From Sergeia podlipaevii (Eukaryota; Euglenozoa; Kinetoplastea; Trypanosomatida; Trypanosomatidae): a stretch of 39,698 bases of DNA. The translations under genes and the position numbers were made by a program. The stretch spans positions 1-39,698 of the forward strand of contig JASANZ010002052.1 in NCBI GenBank assembly GCA_030849805.1, read 5' to 3'. Shown here in pieces: positions 20,330-30,734 of the stretch. The first letter of the stretch is position 1, and every line of letters starts with the position of its first letter. The notes under the pieces were generated by a model, which did not search any database, had not been told where the DNA came from, and saw only the letters and a list, made by a program, of their open reading frames with translations.

Positions 20330-21301
20330 TCAAAAGGGCATAATTTGGTTACTATTAGACGCAGCGTCTTGACGAAGAGGAACCATCATGTACACCACCG
20401 GGGTGTTGTCCTTCCCCCTCTGCCAATACACTGGCTGAAGATGTTGCTGCATGTGCGCCACAGACGCCGCCGCTGACGGCGTGCAGAACCCTTGAGGACA
20501 CAACTGTGACTGCGACTGCTGGGGCGCCATAATGAAGGACCCACTACTCATATTTGTGCACGATGTAGAAAGAACTGAAGGCACCAAAGGCTGTGAGTGG
20601 CTGAAGGAGCTCGCGGAAACAGCGATGGGGTGCCGAGAGAAGCTGTAGTTGCTACTAATCGTCGTGGTGGTAGTCGGAGCTGTCACCATGGCCATGCTGT
20701 TCGTGTCTATCAGTGGCGTCGATGCAGCCACCCTTGCACGACGCACTTGAATCTTGTTACCCCCCACCACAAAACCAATCATCTCAGCCTGGGCGCGCGC
20801 GGCTGACTCCTCGAATTCAAATAGCACAAACCCATACCCCTTGCACGCGCTCGTTCCCTTGCGACACATCACTTTTGCTGAAAGAATGCGGCCGAACGGA
20901 GCAAAGAGAGCGTATAGAGCGGCATCGGTGAAGTTCTCAGGGAGTGACGCCACGTATATGTTGCTGTTGAGAGACTGATGTTTTATGCCAGCTGGAATCT
21001 GCGCCGTTGCGTCGAATGTTTTGCTTGTGGCGCGCGTGCCAGATGTTTGTGGCGCTGCCACTGGAGTTTCGGCCGCGGCTGCTCGAAAATGCATGAGATG
21101 AGCACCGTCGGCAGAGTAGGCCTCAAAGCAAGAAAAGTTGTTGGCGCCAATATTGGCTGCAAGATCAGCACCATTCAAGTCAAGCTCATCCTGAAAGAAG
21201 CCTTGATTGGTGAAGAGCGTTGTAGCGGTGTACGCCACGTTGTTCTTCCCGATAGAACCCTCAGGGATATTGACAGAGACAACCGTGTTCTTCATGTTCA
21301 T
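20330..21301 (-). CDS. Single-RRM RNA-binding protein with long N-terminal extension
   Basis: This is a trypanosomatid RBP-type protein (family of RBP3-6/UBP), likely an mRNA-binding regulator. With the ATG at 21301 it is 323 residues. The first 105 residues are Asn/Ala-rich with no domain I know. One RRM spans about 113-192 with RNP2 IYVASL (115-120) and RNP1 KGYGFVLF (154-161). The rest is Ser/Thr/Gln-rich and ends with a PVVYMMVP segment about 20 residues from the C terminus. The frame can be extended to a TTG at 21361, but that codon lies upstream of a T-rich tract ending TTCAG, so it is probably not in the mRNA. A second ATG two codons later (21295) is an equal candidate. It is the RRM gene nearest BILBO1 and has a very long downstream gap. 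Confidence 0.9.
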   Translation of the reverse strand: MNMKNTVVSVNIPEGSIGKNNVAYTATTLFTNQGFFQDELDLNGADLAANIGANNFSCFEAYSADGAHLMHFRAAAAETPVAAPQTSGTRATSKTFDATAQIPAGIKHQSLNSNIYVASLPENFTDAALYALFAPFGRILSAKVMCRKGTSACKGYGFVLFEFEESAARAQAEMIGFVVGGNKIQVRRARVAASTPLIDTNSMAMVTAPTTTTTISSNYSFSRHPIAVSASSFSHSQPLVPSVLSTSCTNMSSGSFIMAPQQSQSQLCPQGFCTPSAAASVAHMQQHLQPVYWQRGKDNTPVVYMMVPLRQDAASNSNQIMPF

Positions 21302-21351
21302 TTGTATTTGTGAATCGGCGTTGTTGGTGTGAATGGTATTATTTTTTAAAA

Positions 21352-21367
21352 CTGAAGCCAAAAAAAT
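21352..21367 (-). promoter_or_regulatory. Likely spliced-leader acceptor for the 20.3-kb RRM gene
   Basis: On the minus strand a TTTATTTTTTT tract is followed by GGCTTCAG, with the AG at 21353-21352, giving a 5' UTR of about 50 bases before the ATG at 21301. It decides against the upstream TTG start. Confidence 0.5.
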
Positions 21368-22445
21368 AAACTACTTAAACAAGAATGAAAACGTACCTAC
21401 TATCTGCCTTTAAGGTGTATTCGTTTTTTTTTTTTCTTAAGGGGGTTCCTTTGCAAAAAGAGGGAATGGCAGTGTCTTCCTTCTAGATACAAGTACTATT
21501 CTGCAGCCAACACATGAGAAAGAACAAGATGAACAATAATGATAAAGATACAAGCATCGGAATGCATGCAAAGACATTTCCAATATTCTGAAAAAAAAGT
21601 CATGCGTAGCACAAAAATTGCCTCCTCATATTTTACGTAAAACGTTAACAAAAAATGAATGAATACAACATTCTGCTTATTGGCAAAAAAATCTCCGAAA
21701 CCTCCTTTACAAGCAGCACGGGCAATGAAAGATACAATACCCATTCACAGCCTGTTTTTTTTTTTTTTTTTTGATAACTGCACACACACACAGAGAGAGA
21801 GACACGTACATACCACCACACATTTGTTTTTACGTTGACATTTCTTTTTTCTTCGGACGAAAAAAAAAGAAAAGAAAGTGTGGGCAGGGGTCTGTCTTAG
21901 CTATCCAATGCACCTCATAATGAACGGCTAACCCCTTGTCATTACAATTAGACAAAAAAAAAAAAAGAAGCGGGAGGCGGATAAAGACGAAGGCAAAATG
22001 AAAAACAACAACAATTAGGAAGAGAATAAAAAAACGCAAGAATACGTTTTTTTTTCTTTTGTTTCAGTGCAATAAATGATATGCGTATACCACTCTTTGC
22101 TACATCAAACTTGGAAAGATTATTCATTGAAGAGCGTTTTTGCACAAACAGTACCGAGCAACAGAAAATACAAAAAAAAAAAGCAGTGAAGGTGATATCC
22201 CTATATATTTTTTCTGGCCCTCTTCGGTAACGGGGGTTAAAAAAAAGGGGGGGGGGGGGAGAAATAGATAAGAAGTAAAGTGCGTAATCATATGAACATC
22301 TTGTAAAAGAAAAGAAAATAAACAGCAGGATTCCTTATATCCACCCACACACACGCACACACGCGCGCGCTTGAGCACGATAATACCCCTACCTTCTCAT
22401 TTGTGACACCATTACCATATTACGCACCGTAAAACTATTGATAGC

Positions 22446-22447
<2 letters not shown>

Positions 22448-22473
<26 letters not shown>
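22448..22473. repeat. (AT)13 microsatellite
   Basis: Perfect AT run in the gap between two RRM genes. Confidence 0.95.
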
Positions 22474-22478
<5 letters not shown>

Positions 22479-22750
22479 TCCTAATCATCTCATTCAGCAG
22501 CTCTAAACACAGTTTCTGCATTACATATTCACGGCACCACATAAAGGTTCAAAAAAATCGTAGATGAAGAGCAATGCAAACATGAAACTTAAGATAAATG
22601 AAAGACGTTTGTTTCACTAATGCAACAGTAATCATCGCATCACATTGAGTAAACTCTCAAAATGTCACAACTGTGATAATCTACTGGCCTGATACACTGA
22701 AACAGCAAGGCCGCTACTACAAAGTCAAGTAAATATATGTAATAAAAACA

Positions 22751-22846
22751 AAGAAAAAGAAAAATGGATACGTTGCATAGGCCTGAGGCAAAGAAAAAGA
22801 AAAATGGATACGCTGCATAGGCCTGAAGCAAAGAAAAAGAAAAATG
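22751..22846 (-). repeat. 40-bp tandem repeat carrying splice-acceptor-like sequence
   Basis: Two 40-bp units (22751-22790 and 22791-22830) differ at only two positions and are followed by a 16-base partial third copy. Read on the transcribed minus strand, each repeat junction gives a CT-rich tract (TTTTTCTTTTTCTTTG) followed by CCTCAG or CTTCAG and then GCCTATGCA. So each junction looks like a trans-splice acceptor with an ATG four bases on. No long frame follows. Confidence 0.85.
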
Positions 22847-24112
22847 TGTCAATTTCATTATTAAAAGAGTTAAAGAAGACAAAACAAAAAAGAACGACAA
22901 GAAAAAGAAACTGAAAAGAAAACTCTCATTGTCTTTAACTTCAAAGCAACAGCAAAAAAAAAAAAAATGATTACGCTCATCAAACCGCCCTCTCCCCTCA
23001 GCCTAATTATTTTCATTCTCTCTCTATATGTATATGTCTCTTTTTTTTCTTCGTTTAAATCATCACATGTATTTTTTTCCCTTTGTGCTTCCAGGGGAGA
23101 GCGCTGCACTTCGCTTTAACTTAAAAAAAAAAAACATATAATTTAGCTTGTATCTGACATCTCCCTGCTGTGAGTTTGGCACTCAGCAAAGATGTGTTTC
23201 ATTCTTCGTTATATCGCGGTATGTTGCTTGTAATAAGACTGTAACACAGGTTGTCATGATGTGGGCTTTCATACCCTACAGCTAGAACAAACATATCAAT
23301 GGGATGTCAACCACGTATTCAAAAAAAAAAAAAAGAAGTTGACAGTGAAAAAAAAAATCCGTCCCGGAACAAAATGAAATGAACACTAACAACAAAAAAG
23401 GGCTGGAGAGACTGTCAATTGCATGCGTGTAAACAAACTAAAGCGAAAGAGAGAAAAATAAATAAACTTGAACTATTCAATATAATTCATGTTTCTTTGC
23501 AACTACCTAACACAACGCTCGACATTTCCTTAAGTCACCTTTGCGAAAATGTGAATAATGTTCATCGGAGGAGAGATAAAGGGAGGAGTGGTGACAAGCA
23601 AGTTCGTCCCTCGTGCCTCTTTCCGTGCTTCATACTTAATGCAACAAAAAGGCACTGGATACATATACGGCAGCACTACAGCGAACCACAAGCATTTGAT
23701 AAAAAGAAAACCACTTTTGTTTGTATGGCACACACCAAGCTTTAACGTAAAGCGGACCCGAGAGACTTTCATACATTCACACAAAAACACTTGACAGGCC
23801 CATTTAGCTAAAGTTCCATCTCAAAAAGAAGCAGTTCTATGCGTTACCAACCACATTCCATTATAAAAAAAAGCGCAGGGAGAAGAAAACACTAAAAAAA
23901 ATTGCCTTATTAAGGGGGAAAAGAGAAAAAAAATGTGACCAAACATTGGCAAGAAAAACTACATTAAGAAAAAAAAAAAGTGGTACACGCCTCTCTATAT
24001 TTATTATTGAGTAAGCAAGAAAAAAACCGAGAACACTACTCAGAGCTTCCTTCCTTTTCTTTGCATACATAAAATTTTATTTTGGCTTGACGATTCGTAT
24101 CGGAGCAAATAT

Positions 24113-24139
24113 ATAATAATAATAATAATAATAATAATG

Positions 24140-24170
<31 letters not shown>
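24113..24170. repeat. (AAT)n microsatellite
   Basis: Trinucleotide AAT run of about 58 bases with a single TGA-type interruption near 24138-24140. Confidence 0.95.
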
Positions 24171-24172
<2 letters not shown>

Positions 24173-25534
24173 GTAATAGTTACTATTACAATAGTTGAAT
24201 ACACGCACTAAAGCTCAAACATCTCGAGAATATTTCGAGAGACGCGACAAGGGCTACTACACAGTGCTCAGCTGCCAGCATGACTTAAAGCACACACACA
24301 TATACATATATATATAAAGTTCTTTAGTCTCAGACACACACACACGCGCGTTTTCTTTTTTTCTGCGTTAGTTGCACATGAAGGTTAGTGGAAAAGGAAA
24401 GATAAATGCTTCATTAAAAACAGCGGAGAGGGGGGAGAGGGGGGAAAAAAAATCAATAAAAATAAAAATCATACGACTGTTATATGGTGGTGTGTCAGGC
24501 ACCAAGGGAAAGCGTAATAGCAACAAAAAAAATATGCGTAGACAAACTGATAAGCAAAACAAATGCGGGAGAAAAGAAAATAAATCAAGAAAGCACATAC
24601 AAAAAAAAAATGATTCCGCAGCTAAGCGTAAAGTAGTTCACCAAGATAGGGCTCAACTTTCTATTTTTTTTCGTGCTTTCCTATATTCGCATCTTTCTTC
24701 CAATTCAACTGCTCGTAACATTTTGTCTTCATCCATCCGCAATAAAATAATAATTTTTATTATGTTTCAGAAATTATATATGCTTATAAAACATTTAGCT
24801 CATTGAGCCCTCGTTTTCATGCAGTCGTTCAGTTAAAAAAAAAAAACCATTTACATGTATATATGTTTGAAAAAATAAATATGTGCACTGAGGTGATGTA
24901 CTCATCAAGAAAAAGAAACAACCAAAAAAAAAATAATTATAAAAAAAAAAGTAAAGTGAAGAGTAGAAACAGCGCAAATGCACACACACGAAAAAAAACA
25001 GGCTTCATGATAGTGCAAAAAAAAAAGTGTGCAGAGAAAATGGAGTAAATCAAAACAAAATGAAACGCACGTATACACACACGAGCTAAATAATAAAAAA
25101 TAATAAAAAATAAAATAAATGACTGATACCAACCAATACAGAACGCAATAATATGGAAAGGAAGCAAAGATGTACAAGATGGAAAAAAAAAGTATGTGGT
25201 AAGATAAAGGTAGTTGTGAGCCGTTCTTTAAAAATGTTTTTAAAAAAGCCCCCTTCCCCTCCATACACACACCACCGCAGTATTCATTTGGTGAAGTCCA
25301 AGTACTCAAAAGGAAGGGAAGATAGGAGGCTTAAGTGTGGCTGTCTTCATATTTTTTTTTCGAATTGAACCCATTTAGACACGCGCACGCACTGTACAAT
25401 TATGCCTTCCATCTTGTGTTTCAATAAAAACACTAGGTCACCAAGTTTTCAATTCTCCACATCAAAAGTAATGTTGTAATAATAATAGTGTACCCGCGAA
25501 GAATTTCATACAAAAAAAATTCCACAACCCATTT

Positions 25535-26179
25535 TCAAAATCCATACCTGACTCCTCCTTGACCATCAGGAAACACCATGATGCACATCGGTTGGCTAGA
25601 AGCCTGTATGGGCTGAATGTACTGAACATTGGTTTGGAGAGCAACGGAAGTAGGATTGGTAGCGGCGTTGGGCATCGAATACATGGGTACGGGCCCCATA
25701 ATATGTGGGGCAGCGGTAACGGCTGCTGCCGCGCACATTGGAGTATATGGAGCAGCCTGGAGCACGACGGGGCCAGAAATTTGAGACGACGGTGCCGACA
25801 TTGTAATTGTAGAAGGTGTAGGGGTCAGTTGGTTCGAAAATTCATCGTCGGTGGAGGAGAAGCTGGTGGAGTTGCTGACCTGAGGAAACTTACGCAGCGA
25901 AGTGGAAGCGTCTGGGTGGGCAATGCGAACTTGGAGGCGTACACCATTGATCACGATACCTTGGGCGTTGGCAATAGCAAAAGCTGCAGACTTGGGATTC
26001 TTGTAGAGCACAAAGCCGTAGCCCTTTGATACGCGAGTCCCCTTGGCACGCATAATACGGGCGGAATTGATAGAGCCGTATGGTGCAAACAGCTCAAATA
26101 ACTGCTGATCACTGAAATCCATGGGAAGACTAGCGACATACACGTTGCAGCCAAAGGGAGCGTTGACAATCTTCGTCAT
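25535..26179 (-). CDS. Single-RRM RNA-binding protein, 214 residues
   Basis: Second member of the RBP/UBP-type trio. The RRM fills about residues 11-90, with RNP2 VYVASL (13-18) and RNP1 KGYGFVLY (52-59); the motif MDFSDQQLFELFAPYG follows RNP2. The C-terminal 120 residues are rich in Ser, Thr, Pro, Ala and Met, and the tail has QPMCIMVFP about 15 residues from the end, like the other two RRM proteins here. The start is the ATG at 26179. A strong pyrimidine tract on the minus strand abuts this ATG with no AG between them, so the splice site must lie upstream of the tract, or translation could begin later. The RRM needs this ATG to be complete. Likely a cytoplasmic mRNA regulator, inferred from family. 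Confidence 0.92.
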   Translation of the reverse strand: MTKIVNAPFGCNVYVASLPMDFSDQQLFELFAPYGSINSARIMRAKGTRVSKGYGFVLYKNPKSAAFAIANAQGIVINGVRLQVRIAHPDASTSLRKFPQVSNSTSFSSTDDEFSNQLTPTPSTITMSAPSSQISGPVVLQAAPYTPMCAAAAVTAAPHIMGPVPMYSMPNAATNPTSVALQTNVQYIQPIQASSQPMCIMVFPDGQGGVRYGF

Positions 26180-26744
26180 GGTGAAAGGAAGAAGAAGAAA
26201 AAAAAAGAAATAACTGCCTCCAAAATGCTAATATATCTTCTTTAAAAATTCTTCAATGTGTCTTTAACACGAAAAGTAAAATGTGAACACTTGAGTGGTT
26301 GAATTGCGAGCTGATAGACGGCACGTTCACTGAAATGGTGTGAGTGTTTTTGTGTGTTCTCGTTATTCTTTAAAAAGTGATTGCTTCCTTGTTTTTTTAT
26401 CTGAAGAAACAATTGTTTAAGCTGCACAGAGCTTATAAGAGCAAATGAACGTTTAACAATAAAGAAACACGTGCAGGTAGCACACGGCAGACAAAAAAAA
26501 AAAGAGGAAATATAGAGTAAGAGAAAGAGAAAAAAGGCAGTGGCAACAACTTACCAGATACAGATAGCATTTAGCAACAATGTCATGAGTCATGATAACA
26601 TTTGGGAAACATTAGGATATATATTGCGCAACTACGACAACCATACATGTTAAAGCACATAATTATAAAATTATCATTTGATACCTCCAGCACTAAAGCA
26701 CTGAAAATAGCGGCACTAGTACCACGCAGTGCGGCCACGCCAGT
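26180..26744. other. Intergenic region upstream of the 25.5-kb RRM gene
   Basis: Holds the RRM gene 5' UTR (pyrimidine tract on the minus strand near 26182-26209) and the helicase 3' UTR. Short runs only; I see no gene. Confidence 0.55.
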
Positions 26745-29700
26745 TTACCTTGTGAATGGCTTCACTAGAGTGCAGTCCTGCGGAAAGTGCCATTGACCGC
26801 AGATGAAACACCGTACCGGTGGTCCTCCCTTGCTGTTGCTAGCACTATGAGGACAGTAACGAGACACATGACCAAAATCTCCGCACACAAAGCATGATTT
26901 TGTCGTCTTGAAGGGCTGATCAATAGGTTGGCTGCTGGGAATCGGCTCCGCGGCTACGGGAATAAGATCCTCGGTGAGTGGCGCGCGTGGAGCACGCCTG
27001 TCAATGATAGTGAGGTTTCGACTGCCCACGCCATCATCTCTGAGAAGCTTCACAATAGCTCGTACCACTACAGCACTGATAAACTCCCAACTTTGGCCGG
27101 GATTGTTAATCTTTGTGGTGAGCGCAGAGTCTAATTGAGTCTTGAGGTGAGACAAAAGCGTTGCATCATCTGCATTGCAGCGAAACGCGGTCATCTCATC
27201 CACACAGAGCTCCTGGTACTTCTCCAGGTACTCAAGTTTTCCACCCCCAAATAAGATGACGTGCAGGGGGCTGATGAGAGATACCTCGCGAAGAAAGATG
27301 GCAGACGTCTTCACCTTATCCACGTATGCCAGCAGCTGTGAAGGAAACTTACTCTCCTTCCCCGCTACGCTCGATGGATGAATAAGGCAGTCTGAACCAT
27401 CCAAAGTGACGAAGCGAGTCATCTTGGTGTGGTGACTGTTCTGATAGCCACCGCCCCCGCGACTCCCTGCTGTCTTGAAAGGTTTCACACGAGCCACATT
27501 GGGATATAGCCCAGCCACAATACAGGCCAACACGCACTTTGCGCTGCCTGAGTTCACGTTGAAGTGTTCCCCTCCTGCCTCGTACACACTACCATCTAGT
27601 GTCGTGTACACAGGAAAGAGAAATCGGTTGGATGAGGCACGGCGGGTGTCGGCACCTTCAATGAAGCCGGCTTCGCACAAGTAGTGCTCGTACTGACGCT
27701 TTGTGGACTGGATCTGCTGAAGTGCAGCTGGGGAGAGATAGCAATCTGCGCACACTTTTCGAGCAGCAGCAGCACCGCCACCTGAAAGCAATGTCGTCAT
27801 CCACTTGCTATACGCCAGCCATGATGCCATCTGATCAGAGAGATGGTCCTTGGCAAAGGCGCGGCGAATGCCTTCCACCTCAGTGCGGAGTTCCATAGAG
27901 GCAAGAAACGGAGAACGAATCGCAAGACACGCGGCGATGGTTAGGACAGGGTCAATGCACTGAAGCAAGGCGCCATGGATAATCATCTTCCCCACACGCA
28001 CGTCCAGTGGAAGATTAGCAAGATGCTGTCCAAGCGAGGTGAGACGTTTCTCAGCCGTGAGAGCACCTAACGTGGTGAGTACCTTGACGCTGCTGTTGAT
28101 TGCCTTCTCCTCCGGAGGTGTAAGAGCCTTCTGTAAATACTCCACCTCATCACCAAGATGCAACGCATAAATCTGAAGAATGAGACTCTCCAACGGTACT
28201 CGGTGCATTTCGCACAGCTGATGATCTTCGAACACCTCAAACTGTCCCTCGGTGAAGAGCCGGAAGCAGAAGCCCTCACGCACACGACCGGCACGACCCT
28301 GGCGCTGGCGGCAGTTTGCTTTGGAGATGTCCACCGTCACCAGCTCCGACAAACTTTTCCGTGCATTATAGCGGTTCTCTTTCGCCTTTCCAGTGTCGAT
28401 AACAAAGACAGCATCGTCAATGGTGATAGATGTTTCCATGATGTTCGTGCCCAAAATCACCTTACGCACACCGCGTGGTGGCTTGCGGAACACGCCTTGC
28501 TGCTCCGTTGACCCAAGCGAGCTGTGCAAGTTGTAAAAGCAGCAGACTCTCGCAAGATGTGGGTTAGACTTGAGCTGCTCCATACATTTCTGAATCTCGG
28601 CCATACCGGGCAGAAATACTAGCACCGCGCCCTCTACGCGAAGAGAGCGATCAATGTACTCAACGATGCACTCGATCAACTCGTAGTTGATTACGCCATT
28701 ATTCAGTCGAGAGAGAACTTCAAGAGTCTGTGGAGAGGCATTAGTGGTGCGAGCCATGACCCTCAGTTCCTCGTGCTGCTCTCGCTCTTCGTCCACCTCG
28801 TCAATATCTAGGCTTAGCACGTTCTTGCGCGTGTTACGCATGCGTGCTTCCCTGTTGTGGCTATTGGGCTTCTCATATGGAGATCCCTCTTCTAACACAT
28901 AGTTGACCTCGGGAATAATCTGCTCCAGGTGAAAGACCTTCACAGGGAACGTACGCCCCTTGATGGATATAATCGGCGCTCCACCAAAATAGCGTGAGAA
29001 CAGCTCAGAGTCCATGGTGGCACTCATCAAGACAACCTTGAGGTCGCTACGTCGATTCACAAGATCTCTGAGAAGAATAAGAAGAAAGTCCGTATCAACA
29101 CCACGCTCGTGAATTTCATCCACTACAATGTGACTCACGCGGCCAAGGAACTTGTCTGTTTGCAGCCGACGAAGCACAATACCTGTTGTGCAGTAAGTAA
29201 TCTTCGTTTTCTTTGACACGCAATTCTCCAGTCGAATCGAGTAACCCACTGTGCCGCCCACCGCGTCGTCTCTTTCCTCCGCCACACGCAAAGCAACCGA
29301 AGTGGCAGCAAGACGCCTAGGTTGCGTGCAAACGATATTCGCCCCGCTACCCTTGCCTCCCTCACACATAAATTCTAGTAGATACTGCGGGATCTGCGTC
29401 GTTTTACCACTGCCCGTTTCACCCCCAATCACCACAACGTTATGATAAGCAAGGGCAGCACGCAGCTGATCACGTACAAGGAAAGCGGGCAACTCGGCGC
29501 GTGTCTTGCTGAGTGATCCACCGACACGCAGCCTTTCCCAATCAGCCTTCATCTCCGCATCCAGCTGGGAATCCTGCACAAGAAACTCCTGCCGCACTTT
29601 AGATGCAACCCCGTCTGCGCCAGGCGCCTCCACAGTCGCCAACTCCACCTTCTCAGGCATTGACACTTGAATAAAGCGGTCTTGCCCGTCATCGTCGTCA

Positions 29701-30734
29701 TCAGCGCCGCCCTTCTTATTCTTGCCTGTGAGCGCGCCAACAAATGCCTTGCGTTGCTCCGCAGATTCCTGCCGCTTCTGGGACTCTGGGACATTGGGCA
29801 CACTGACAGGTGCCATAGGCGCCGCCTCTTCCACACTAGATATCGCACCACCAATGGCGGAAATGAGAGGCATCAGGCACCAACTTCCTGCAAACGCATC
29901 TATAGCTTCTGTCGCGCTATCCATAATTGCTCTTCGACTCGCGGCGGTAAGGTCCTTGGTGCACGACGGCGCCACAGCAAGTGCGGGAAGCTGTCCTTGA
30001 GGGGGACTGAGGGAACTACTGCTTAACGGTTGCAGAAGTATAGTCGGGGGCTCAGTGGGATAATAGTCAGGCAAGCGCACCACTACAAGAATCCGCTTGT
30101 TGTCCCCAGAGATAAAAGAAAAATACAGTTCTCTGTCCTGTGTTTCAGTGTCTTCAAAATAGCGTTTTCCCAGAAAACTATCACTGAAGAGGCCTTCAAG
30201 TGTCTCCACCTCACCCGCGAGCATTTCATCCCCCTCATCCGGATCTATCTCCTCTTCTCCAGCCCTCTCATCGCGGTGAAACCACACCATGCAGTTGAAG
30301 AGCTCAAAGCAGCTCTGAACCAGAAACGGCTGAAAGCGGCCACCTTCTTCGGTAAGTTCCGACACATTGCTGAAGGTGGGAAACTCGGTGGTACTTCGGG
30401 CGAGGTCAGTGAGATACTGAGTAACCAAATCACGTGGGAAGCCAAGACCCTCAAAGAGGCGTTGAAGCGTCTCAGCTGGGCTAAGAGGGGAATTCCGCTG
30501 AAGTGTGATGCGGGTGCCTGTATGAGCGTCAAAGTGCTTTTCAGGAACCGGCACGCTACCGCCAGTTGCAGCATGGTGCAGGACATCAATGATGAGGTCT
30601 CGACCCGCGCTGGTAATCATCGAAGGAGCTTGCTTGGTAGGGGAAGCAGCCGGTGCTATTGCCCTCCCTTGTCCTCCACCGCGTCCGCCACGACCACCCC
30701 GCTCTCTTGGCTTCCTTTGCCTGTTGGGTCCCAT
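26745..30734 (-). CDS. DEAH-family RNA helicase (DEIH) with RWD-like region and CCHC knuckles
   Basis: Superfamily 2 RNA helicase of 1329 residues, closest in layout to DHX57/DHX29-type proteins. The N terminus is RGG-rich (about 10-24). A UBA-like helical segment lies at about 88-112. An RWD-like segment (about 180-235) ends with the YPTEPP turn. The core has motif I GETGSGKT (438-445), Ia TQPRRLAA (470-477), motif II DEIH (539-542), motif III SAT (571-573) and motif VI QRQGRAGR (810-817), followed by HA2 and OB-fold regions. The C terminus carries two zinc knuckles: C1281, C1284, H1289, C1294 and C1309, C1312, H1316, C1321. The ATG at 30734 is preferred over a GTG two codons upstream; a CT-rich tract ending TCTCTAG stops only 7 bases before the ATG. 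Likely roles are translation initiation or mRNP remodelling, by family inference. Confidence 0.95.
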   Translation of the reverse strand: MGPNRQRKPRERGGRGGRGGGQGRAIAPAASPTKQAPSMITSAGRDLIIDVLHHAATGGSVPVPEKHFDAHTGTRITLQRNSPLSPAETLQRLFEGLGFPRDLVTQYLTDLARSTTEFPTFSNVSELTEEGGRFQPFLVQSCFELFNCMVWFHRDERAGEEEIDPDEGDEMLAGEVETLEGLFSDSFLGKRYFEDTETQDRELYFSFISGDNKRILVVVRLPDYYPTEPPTILLQPLSSSSLSPPQGQLPALAVAPSCTKDLTAASRRAIMDSATEAIDAFAGSWCLMPLISAIGGAISSVEEAAPMAPVSVPNVPESQKRQESAEQRKAFVGALTGKNKKGGADDDDDGQDRFIQVSMPEKVELATVEAPGADGVASKVRQEFLVQDSQLDAEMKADWERLRVGGSLSKTRAELPAFLVRDQLRAALAYHNVVVIGGETGSGKTTQIPQYLLEFMCEGGKGSGANIVCTQPRRLAATSVALRVAEERDDAVGGTVGYSIRLENCVSKKTKITYCTTGIVLRRLQTDKFLGRVSHIVVDEIHERGVDTDFLLILLRDLVNRRSDLKVVLMSATMDSELFSRYFGGAPIISIKGRTFPVKVFHLEQIIPEVNYVLEEGSPYEKPNSHNREARMRNTRKNVLSLDIDEVDEEREQHEELRVMARTTNASPQTLEVLSRLNNGVINYELIECIVEYIDRSLRVEGAVLVFLPGMAEIQKCMEQLKSNPHLARVCCFYNLHSSLGSTEQQGVFRKPPRGVRKVILGTNIMETSITIDDAVFVIDTGKAKENRYNARKSLSELVTVDISKANCRQRQGRAGRVREGFCFRLFTEGQFEVFEDHQLCEMHRVPLESLILQIYALHLGDEVEYLQKALTPPEEKAINSSVKVLTTLGALTAEKRLTSLGQHLANLPLDVRVGKMIIHGALLQCIDPVLTIAACLAIRSPFLASMELRTEVEGIRRAFAKDHLSDQMASWLAYSKWMTTLLSGGGAAAARKVCADCYLSPAALQQIQSTKRQYEHYLCEAGFIEGADTRRASSNRFLFPVYTTLDGSVYEAGGEHFNVNSGSAKCVLACIVAGLYPNVARVKPFKTAGSRGGGGYQNSHHTKMTRFVTLDGSDCLIHPSSVAGKESKFPSQLLAYVDKVKTSAIFLREVSLISPLHVILFGGGKLEYLEKYQELCVDEMTAFRCNADDATLLSHLKTQLDSALTTKINNPGQSWEFISAVVVRAIVKLLRDDGVGSRNLTIIDRRAPRAPLTEDLIPVAAEPIPSSQPIDQPFKTTKSCFVCGDFGHVSRYCPHSASNSKGGPPVRCFICGQWHFPQDCTLVKPFTR

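Larger units (their letters stand above)
21302..25534. other. Gene-poor 4.2-kb interval between two RRM genes
   Basis: No convincing gene on either strand. It should hold the 3' UTR of the 25.5-kb RRM gene and the 5' UTR of the next one. The sequence is dominated by A-runs on the plus strand. It contains T-runs at 21425-21436 and about 21754-21772, a G-run near 22248-22259, an AT microsatellite (22448-22473), a 40-bp minisatellite (22751-22846), an AAT microsatellite (24113-24170) and purine tracts near 24425-24455. Less repetitive stretches occur at about 23140-23300 and 23480-23800, without a frame I would call a gene. Confidence 0.6.

Noticed and set aside
23558..23794. 78-residue plus-strand ATG frame in the 4.2-kb gap
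   Set aside because: Wrong strand, no recognisable family, basic and low in structure; could be chance.
25350..25385. GGGTTCAATTC word on the minus strand, like a tRNA T-arm
   Set aside because: No acceptor stem, D-arm or anticodon arm could be found around it.
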